The position numbers were made by a program, and so were the translations under genes. Positions 55,936 to 64,000 of a stretch of DNA of 64,000 bases are shown here, one piece after another. The stretch lies in assembly GCA_002794775.1 (NCBI GenBank), contig NBAY01000003.1, forward strand, positions 992,001-1,056,000, in the 5' to 3' direction. The stretch comes from Porodaedalea pini. Lineage: Eukaryota; Basidiomycota; Agaricomycetes; Hymenochaetales; Hymenochaetaceae. The stretch's first letter is position 1; the number at the start of each line of letters is the position of its first letter. The notes under the pieces were generated by a model. It did not search any database. It was not told where the DNA came from and was given only the letters and a program-made list of their open reading frames with translations.

Positions 55936-58900
55936 TTAGTTCAAGATTTCTTCCACCAGCTGAGCCCACTCTGCCACCAAGTTCCGACTCGTGTCGTCAT
56001 CAAGATAGTCAGCAGTATATTCGATAGACATGGTCACGTTCTCTCCGACAACTGCAAAGTCAACCAACACCGCGTCCTGTAAGAATTGTTAGGTTCTGCT
56101 TGAGATGAAGGTAACCATCTTGTACGCACTTCCAACAAGTTACAAATAGCTAATCTTTTTGCAGTCGGCCGCGCTTCATCGTCTTGGATATTTGGAATGA
56201 AGTACGGTAACTACAAACAATCAGTAATTGAGGAGCCGTAGAAAAATAGTTCCGACTCACATCGACTGGACTCAAGAAGCTATCAGAGCCACTATCCTCT
56301 AGCTCGGCCGTCGCCACAATATTGACGAACACATTCATCATCACACGGCTGTCATCTCCATCAGTCCATCGATTTACATCCTCTAGATGGCTTTGTTCAA
56401 CAATTGCAGACCGCTGTCTCAGTGTTGTCTGAATGCGATCCGCCAGCTCAAGTGAGGATGTATCGATATTGTCGACGTGTATCGGAAGAACATTCATGCA
56501 TGGGATAGAGAGGAATTCGATGTCATCGACTACTCCGGCTCTACCTAAATGCCATAGTCCGAAGGTAGCTGAGCTTGCATTGGAATATTTCGCTTGCACT
56601 TGTGCCCAACATGCCAAAAACACAACGTTCAAAGATAGGGACATGTCTTGAGCTCGCTGGCGCAATTGTCTGAGACCTCGGACCGCCGTACGATCAATGT
56701 AAACGAGCCTATTACGTTCGTGCGCACCATTCTTAACGAGCTTGGGAAGGAGTGACGGCTCGAAAGGCGAAGGGAGATAAGATCCCCAATACTGCATTTG
56801 TTCTTCCTTGAAAAAGGAAGAATTGCAGTTGTCTAAAAACGAAGAGAGATCCCTGCTATATACGGCACCGTCTCCTGCATATAGGCGCCGAAGATCGTCC
56901 ATAAGCAGGCGCAAGCTCCATGCGTCGTACTGGAAATGATGGAGGTGCGCGATGAAGAAGTTCGATCTAGGAAAGCGAAGGAAGACCGCTTCACAAGGAG
57001 GAAAGTCGGTAGAGAGAGGCTTCGAAACCAGCTCTTTCGCAATATCTCCAATAACACTCTTTACGGAGTGTTCCTTTGTCGCGACTCGACTCGACCAAAG
57101 ACGTTCCTCTGTCGTCTTCTTGAAGATGACAACGTGCACATCGTCACCTGTCGTTGAAGTAAAAGTTGAACGCAGGATTGGATGTTTTTGGACGAGGGTA
57201 GACCACGCTGACCTGAGCCTCTCTTCGTCAACATCAGTTGGTAATCCGAAGGCAAATACATGTTGGAAACATGCGCGATGGCTTAGCTGCCACATGCCGA
57301 TGAGCCATTTCATCCCCGCAGAAGCTGGTAAGATTTCTTGTATCAAGTCTTTTGAAGAACCCAAGAGATCTAGAATTGACTCTGTCTGCTGGGATGCCAA
57401 ACGGGTACGCTTTTTGATTGGCATGTTTGCCTTGTCCCCCTTGCTCTTCAGAATCTTCACCACATCTCCCGGGACCTGGCACCGCAAGACATCCGCTGCG
57501 TGCAGATTCAACCCGACTTCCCGCGCTTTCGAGGAAATTTGTATGGCAGTGATGGAGTCAACACCAAGAGAGACAAGCGGCGTGTCGAGCTCAATCGAAT
57601 CGCGAGACGCATCGACGGAGGCAGCCAGGATTTCGATAAATCTAGACACCCGGGCATCGCTAGTGACAGACTTCGAGCGACCGTTGGCATAGTGAACGTT
57701 ACCATTGACCTGCAAATGTTGTTCATTGTCGATGGGAATGCGGGAAAGTATCTTTTCCGATGGCCTATCGATGATCTGCATGAATGATTGCGAGAAGTCC
57801 TTGAGAATGTCATCTAGATCCTTCTCATTGAAGAAGTCGGACTGGCACGCTGCCTTGATGGCAAAGTGACTGGCGTGCTGGTGAAGCTCGATATTTAGCG
57901 GATACTGAAATGGAGGTCAGCATGTCACACAGACCCCTTTCTCTCATTCTCTCACCTGTATCTTCGCAATTTCATCCTCAGAATCGTCAAAAGACCATAG
58001 CTCAGTTTCGTCATCCGAGTCGTCATCCATTATGGGCTGGAAGAGAAAGATAGCATCCCAGAGCGACCTCATGCCGACTTTTCTTTGTATCGATCTCAAG
58101 GACGCGTGTTGCCACTTTTGCGCAGTCATGTTTTGTCTATGAATCGAGCGGACGAAGTCCAAGTTCCTAGTCTCCGCAGAGATACGCGCCCTGTATGGTA
58201 AGGTACTCTAACCATCGGGGAGTTTCAGCCATCCGGGTGGCATCTAAGTAGTAAATTACATACGATCATTGGTCCCAAAACATCTTCCGCTTGAGGAACA
58301 TTACGCCCGGAAACTACATGTCCGAACACGATGTCGCGTCTGTTGTATAGTTTGGCAAGGATTTTTGCTAGTGACGCTTGACCGAAGCACTGCACTGTCA
58401 CATCGAACAATTTGGATGCCTCGCTCATGCGTGCAGCGGAGAGAGGAATCTCGGCACTTGCAGAGATAGACTGGGATTCTGGAGACGCTTCTGGTTTACG
58501 AGGAAGGACGGGTCGCCTGAAGTCGTGCAACTGCTTAATCCAGTACTCTGTGCCATGATGCTCTTGATACTCGAAGTACCCTAAGAGATCGACGAACTGA
58601 GGTGAAGGCGAAGGCTCTTCATCGTGATAAAACTTCTGTACTACCTCTGCAAGTCGTGATATCGATATCCCATCATAAAGGGCATGATGAAGAACGAGCA
58701 CCAGAGTAGGAGACATTCCAGACGACTCTCCGGTCCGGTGATGCACGCGCAAGTAGACAGGCGGAGTCGCAAGCTTATATTCAGAAGACAAGTCCAGATC
58801 CTTGATGTATCCTTCGGCCATCTCGAGAACTGTCTTTCCGTCAGAGCTATCCGCCTCGCCCCAGTTCAGATCGTAGGAGGAGTGGACAACCTGAATCCAC

Positions 58901-61900
58901 GCGCCCAATTTTTCAATGAAGTAGAAAGACGTTCGAAGAATGCTGAAGTACTGGACTGCCCTGCGCCAAGCTTGTTGGAGACGATCTATGTCTATAGTCG
59001 TCGCCAGCTTGAATGGGAATGCGTGGACGTAGAGGTAACCGCCTGAGCTGACTGTCTGTGAAGGAAAAGGTATGATGAGATACGGCTTGTCACTGGGAGT
59101 GTTAAACGTACCTGGGAGAGCATACCAGCTTGGAGGACAGTAGTCGGGTAGAGCTTAACCTCATCATTTCCGTCAATCCGCACAAGCTTCTCATCGACAT
59201 GGGAGGCAATCTGCGCTCGTTTAGACGCTAAAAGTCTTTCCTCCTCTTTCTGTTCGTCATGCACTCTCGAGGACCCGTGATCCTGAGCAGAGCGAGCTGC
59301 GATGTGCCGAATAGTCGGATGGCGCATAATATCAAGCGAAATAATCCCGATACCCTCACGCCGGAGCGCACGCGAAAGTCCGACCGACTTGATGGAGTCC
59401 AAGCCAAGCGCGATGAGCGATGAAGTGCTGGAGATCTGATCCCCTTCGACTTTGAGAAATTTTGACGCAATAGACTGGATCTTTTGTTCGAGCTCTTGGT
59501 CGACGGGACCGGCAGGCGCGTCCTCAGAATCGCTGCTTTCTTCCAGCGCTTGCTCGATGCTCTGTAGCTTGACTCTTGGCCTGCGATCAGCTTGATGACT
59601 TCCCTCCACCAGCGATTTGGCAGTGCTTTCAAAGTCGCGAAGGATGCGGGATATATCATGAAGTTGTAAAGGCTCAGTGTATGCACAATCAATGCGAATT
59701 TGGCCTGTCTTCTTCTCAAGTACCACCTCCACAGCGAGAATGTACTGCAAGCATAAAAGCTTAGAAATATGATGGGCAGGCTGTCATTAAAAGGCTCACA
59801 TCTGCTTGAGGTTGTTTGCTTTCGAGCATATCCCACAACTTCATTGTTTGGCCATCGTCGATCGAGATAGAGAAAAGTGCCTCGAAAAGGGCTCGTCCGG
59901 GATGTACCCATTTTTGCACACTACTTAGCGGTACATGCTCAAAGGCTAGGACGGCCCCGATGTTTTGCTGCACCGACTGCAGGAGGCTGGCACCAAGTTC
60001 AGCATTGACGCGCATAGGAAGCACTGTTAGCAAGGGTGCACGAGCGCCGTTTATCTCATCGTCTACAAACGAGCGACCTGATCGTATGACCTTCAGACAG
60101 AACAAAAAAGGTAAATGCAAATGACAGAATTATGCAAAGTTGGGTAAGACGTACACCAAATACGATATCGGGGACTCCGTACATTTGTTCCCCCAAACAC
60201 ACGCCGAAAGCTGCCGTCAGAACAGCTTGCAAAGAAACCCTGGTCTCGGCAGCATCTTGTTCCCACTGGCTCAATCGTGTATGGAAAGTCTTCTCAACAA
60301 TATTAGCCGTCTCCCCGGATGCCAGGCGTCTCGGGATCTTGGACCAGTCAAACCCATCGAAAATCCCTTTCCAAAAGGCGGACGCTTCGTCAATGTCAAT
60401 GTCGTAAACCGCATCAAGCACTTGGGCGAGCGAAACGGACGGCCGCGGATTTTCATGGAGGTAGAGTGCCTGCACGTCCTGAAAAAGGAGAGGAAGGGAG
60501 ATCCCATCGTATATGGCGTGGTGAATAGAAAGAGTGAGGAACGTCCCCGCTCGTCCCTCCGCACGATAAGAAGCTAGTTTAAAGGCCGGAGAAGTGCTGA
60601 TATTCTCGTTGATTGTCTGAGCGAATTGTATCGCGTCACCCTCGATGAAGTTAGAGTGAAAATTTTGCACATTATCCGCCTGGATCATCCGTTCCACCCA
60701 CGGCAATTCGCATGCTTCGGCTCTCAGTACGACCTGGACCAGAGATGAGGAGAAGTGGAATACAGTACTAGATGATCCTTGATTGATTAATTCCAATATT
60801 GAAAGAACAATGCACGACAGGGACTGACCGGAGAATTTCATGCTGAGACACGAGCGCCGCCCAGGCACTCTTCAGCTTCTCGATGCCGACATCATCGTGG
60901 ATCCTTAGTACGACGTGTTGTATGTATAACGTATTGAGGTCCGCTGAACGATACAAAACACCGTCCTGGATAGGGAAAGTTGGCAATACTTTTTCGACTT
61001 TCTCGGCTCCATAGATCTCTTCGACTTCTTGCCTCCATAGCCGCGAGAACTCATCGACGTGTGAGTTATGAGATCTTTCTTCCTTCGTGGCTTTGACGTC
61101 CTCCAAAAGTGTCGCGATTCCTTCTATGGTTGGATGTTGGATAAGGTTACTGACAGATGTCGACTTCGCGTTATGTGACGAGCGTAGCTCCGATGCGAAT
61201 CGCACAAGCTTCAAGGAGTCAAAACCAAGCTGGAACAAATTCGACGAAGGACTAAGCTGAGTATGGTCAACTTCCGTATACCGCGCTACGAGGTCCGCGA
61301 TCTTCGCCTCCACCTCACTCAAAGCCCGAGTCGGGTCTTCCCCGTCCGTATCTTCATCACTCTGCGCACCCGCGCGCCCGAGGACCTCGAGGCTTTCTGC
61401 CTGAAAAAGCGCGCCCAGCGCCTTGTTATCCGCCTTCCCATTCTGATTCAGTGGAAGGAAGTCGAGCGGTAAGATATGCGCGGGACGCATATAACTCGCG
61501 AGCTCTTTTGCGCACGCTTCCTTGAGAGCATGCATAAGACCCGGTGGTACGCTTTCTAGAACGCGCGGCTTCGCACAACGACGTTGCGCGATGGATTTGG
61601 AAGTGTCTAATGCAATGAACGAAACAAGCTGGTCTGTCTTCAGCTGTGGGTGACGTGCAAGAATTGTCGAAACGTCCGGGACGGTCTTGCACGCGAGTCC
61701 CAAAAACCCAGCAGCGGCGTTGCGTATAACGGATGAGACACCTTCCGACTCGATGCGCACGCCGCGGAGCTTAATCTGGGTATCTATGCGGCCCAAAATC
61801 TCTAATGTGTCATCCGGCATGAGACGGACTGTACGTAAAGTTCAGTACATTTCTGCGGATAATAAATGATAAAAATGGCATACCAAGGTCTCCCGTCCGA

Positions 61901-63907
61901 TATACTCGTTCAGAATGCGAGCCATGCGAGAAATCAATGAAGGCTTTCTCCGTTAAGTCTGGGCGATTATGATAACCGCGTCCAACAAGGCGACCGCCGA
62001 CCAGAAGTTCGCCGACCGCTCCACGAATGACCAAATCAAGGTTCTCGTCCACCACATACGCAGAGCAATTCTCGAATATACGGCCGATGCTTTCCTTCCG
62101 CGTGGCTGAGGTCATGAGGCGCGCGGAGCATCCAATCGTCACTTCACTTGGACCGTAGAAATTTGCCAGAGTAACGAGCGGGTGGTCCGCCCATCTCTCT
62201 AGAATCTGTGAGGTGAGACTTCATCAGCCATGTGTAAGGGTCAAAGAACGAGAGACATACGGAGTCGCTCATCTTCTCACCACCACTCGCGATGTATGCC
62301 ATGTCCATCGTCTGCCCTTCTGCAGAGGGCCCCTGTTCATCGGCAGCGAGTTCTGCAGACTCCGCAACTGCATGCATCGTAGCTTCGATGAGACTCGGGA
62401 CGATCCCAACATGCGTGACGTGCAACTGATGCAGCCAGCGCGGGAGGTCCTCGAGCAGCTGTGAGCGCGGCGCGGAAACAAGAGTCATCCCTAGGGACAA
62501 GCTAACAAAAGTTTCGGCCAGATGCACATCAAATGCAACCGCTGGTACACGCATACACAATGAATGGACTGCGGCATTAAAAAAAATGAAACCGCCTTAC
62601 ATGCTACAGCGAGATACCGTCCGGCTTGAGGCCAGCGGAACTTATTTGGTCCCGCCTGGTTCGCGAACCAGCTGAGCGCATGGATCGCCTGCGCGAAGCC
62701 ATCGTGCGTGAGCAGGCAGCCCTTCGGCGTGCCCGTCGTCCCGCTCGTATACAGAAGGTACGCAAGTCCGTCACCCTGCGCGTTGTTAATATCGTCCGTA
62801 GGGTACGACTCGGAGGCGGCGATATACTCTTCGATGTTGTCGGCGGTCAAGGCAAATCGTGTGCCCGAGTCCTCGTTGATGAATCTCTGGCGCTCTTCAG
62901 GAAGCTCCGGGTCGATCTGTTAGACGCTAGACGTCAACTGGTCCACTTCCGAAGTTCGACAGTAGACTTACCGGAACATAACAGCCTCCCGCTTTGAACA
63001 CACCCATCATAGCCACATGAAACTCGATTCCGCGAGGCATGCACAGCGTAACACGGTCCTCCAGCCTGAGGCCTTGCGCGCAAAGGTAAGCCGCGAAGCG
63101 GTTTGAACATTCATGGAGCTCGCCGTACGTCATGAACTGCACGGAGCGCTCAAACGCGGTAGAGTCCTCCTCATAGAGGTCCGGATAGTACTCGAGGGCA
63201 ACAACGGCCGGGTCGTGTCGTGTTATGAAGTCCGTGACGGTACGGACCTCGGGGTAATGCGTGTAAGACGAACCATTCGTGCGCACTGGTATGACGGACA
63301 GCATTCCGTCCGGAAGGAAGCAAATATCTCTGGGAGCGCATGCAGGGTATTCGGCGATACGCACGGCAACAGCACAGAGCTGCCTGGCGAGGAGCTCGGC
63401 GGTCGATGCATGGAAGTTGAGAGTTGAATACTTGAGACGGAGCGTTCGCTTATAACCATCTCCTTCACTCTTTGTTCCAAGTGACACAACAAGAGGGTGT
63501 TCATAGTCGAGGTTGGGAGTAAAAACGGCTAAGAAAGGCTCTAGTCCGTCGTCCAGTTGGATTCCGAGAGTGCTGCGGATGCTGGAGGAGCTATCCTCCG
63601 TCTCTTGCAGACTTAAGCCCTTCAAGACGTCTTCGTATGTATTTGCATTCGCCCAGTTTACGCGAGCCGCTGTGATTGCCTGAGTTTCCTTCGGATTGTC
63701 TGCTGGCTGCCACCCGAGTAACACATCATTTGCAGCGCAGTACGCGCCCAGACAACGGGCGAGCGCGACGAGAACGACCTTCTCCCAGCACTTCGCATCG
63801 ATCTGCACGGAAATAAGCTCGCGGGAACATGGTGGGCGTCGCAGAGTGGATAGATCCGGGAGGGAAATGAACTGGTAGCCCGCAAAGGGCGAGTCAGGCG
63901 CAGGCAT
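55936..63907 (-). CDS. Siderophore NRPS, A-T-C-T-C-T-C (type VI, basidioferrin-synthetase-like)
   Basis: Non-ribosomal peptide synthetase expected to join three acyl-hydroxyornithines into a linear trihydroxamate siderophore. It starts MPAPDSPFAGYQFISLPDLS. The A domain has LLYTSGTTGTPKGCLLTHDG, FDVHLAETF, NFYGPSEVTIG, YRTGDLV, GRIDTQIKLRGVRIE and NQNGKADNKAL. T1: LFQLGFDSLKLVRF (Ser codon 61215-61217). C1 has SIHHAIYDGIS (60503-60523). T2: LIALGLDSIKSVGL (Ser 59394-59396). C2 has VLHHALYDGIS (58669-58689). T3: LVSLGVDSITAIQI (Ser 57555-57557). C3 has HHFQYDAWS (56921-56941). It ends AQLVEEILN, TAA at 55936-55938. About 12 introns and roughly 2,400 residues. There is no TE or R domain, as in known members (Ceriporiopsis CsNPS2). 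All three carrier serines are present, so it looks functional. Confidence 0.93.
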
Positions 63908-63920
63908 GGGAAAAAAAACC

Positions 63921-63926
63921 AGATAG
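63921..63926 (+). promoter_or_regulatory. GATA-factor site (AGATAG) upstream of the NRPS
   Basis: AGATAG matches the HGATAR consensus bound by fungal GATA factors, including the iron repressors of the SreA/Urbs1/Sre1 group. It lies 14 bp upstream of the NRPS start codon, so it is very close and may be in the leader. Confidence 0.35.
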
Positions 63927-63957
63927 TAATGTATAGGAACGCAGGGGCTGAACGCGT

Positions 63958-63963
63958 CTATCT
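63958..63963 (-). promoter_or_regulatory. Second GATA-factor site (AGATAG on minus strand)
   Basis: CTATCT on the plus strand is AGATAG on the strand of the NRPS, 51 bp upstream of its start codon. Together with 63921-63926 it makes two HGATAR sites in the 93 bp available. A single hexamer is expected often by chance, so the pair is only suggestive. Confidence 0.35.
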
Positions 63964-64000
63964 GTGCCAGTGCACATGAGGTTTATGTATGGAGGAGCAG

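Noticed and set aside
56952..57692. Plus-strand 246-codon open frame opposite the NRPS
   Set aside because: It lies antisense to the T3-C3 region, which has clear domain motifs on the minus strand; the frame is a shadow.
1..64000. tRNA, rRNA, CRISPR array, prokaryotic promoters or ribosome binding sites
   Set aside because: None seen; the window is eukaryotic nuclear DNA with spliceosomal introns throughout.

Overview
The window is nuclear DNA of a filamentous basidiomycete, most probably an Agaricomycete. Nearly every gene is cut by many short introns (about 50-60 nt, GT-AG, branch-point-like CTAAC/CTGAC sites). Genes lie on both strands without operons. The families present are fungal: Zn2Cys6 regulator, single-chain NADH-GOGAT, QCR10, GH5_9 and GH55 glucanases, and a basidiomycete-type siderophore synthetase. 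I support 24 protein-coding loci (20 identified by family, 4 hypothetical or small), plus one dubious ORF. I see no rRNA, tRNA, CRISPR array or intact transposon.

Left part (1-24 kb). On the minus strand are a Zn2Cys6 transcription factor (922-3783) and NOP16 (4599-5798). An unrecognised plus-strand gene follows (last exons 6534-7005), then QCR10 (7596-8354), convergent with a HAD hydrolase (8535-10300). A 3.3 kb gene-poor stretch precedes a penta-EF-hand protein (13622-14777) and an acyl-CoA synthetase with a peroxisomal C-terminus (15086-17964). Next come a Ser/Pro-rich hypothetical protein (18517-19419), an MFS transporter (19649-21603), a membrane-anchored M24 peptidase (22000-23780) and a very small gene (23909-24244).

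Middle part (24-44 kb). Two beta-1,3-glucanases, GH5_9 (24577-27326, minus) and GH55 (29564-33171, plus), stand head to head. They are followed by the cohesin acetyltransferase ECO1, mitochondrial IF2, a CHORD/CS co-chaperone that carries an apparent one-base frameshift, a mitochondrial carrier, an ALKBH7-like oxygenase divergent from it, and a small conserved-looking protein.

Right part (44-64 kb). After a 4 kb gene-poor stretch come NADH-glutamate synthase GLT1 (47718-54984), a RibD-type deaminase (55256-55822), and a nearly 8 kb single-adenylation-domain NRPS (55936-63907, minus). The NRPS domain order A-T-C-T-C-T-C is that of the basidiomycete type VI siderophore synthetases, which join three acyl-hydroxyornithine units. 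Two GATA-type sites lie in the 93 bp visible upstream of it.

Functionally this is an ordinary euchromatic region mixing housekeeping genes (ribosome assembly, respiration, cohesion, mitochondrial translation, nitrogen assimilation) with cell-wall glucan hydrolysis and iron acquisition. The siderophore synthetase is the most distinctive system. Its usual partner, an ornithine N5-monooxygenase, is not in the window and may lie beyond position 64000. Exon borders were worked out by eye; those given to the base are in-frame with GT-AG (or one GC-AG) sites, and others are approximate.
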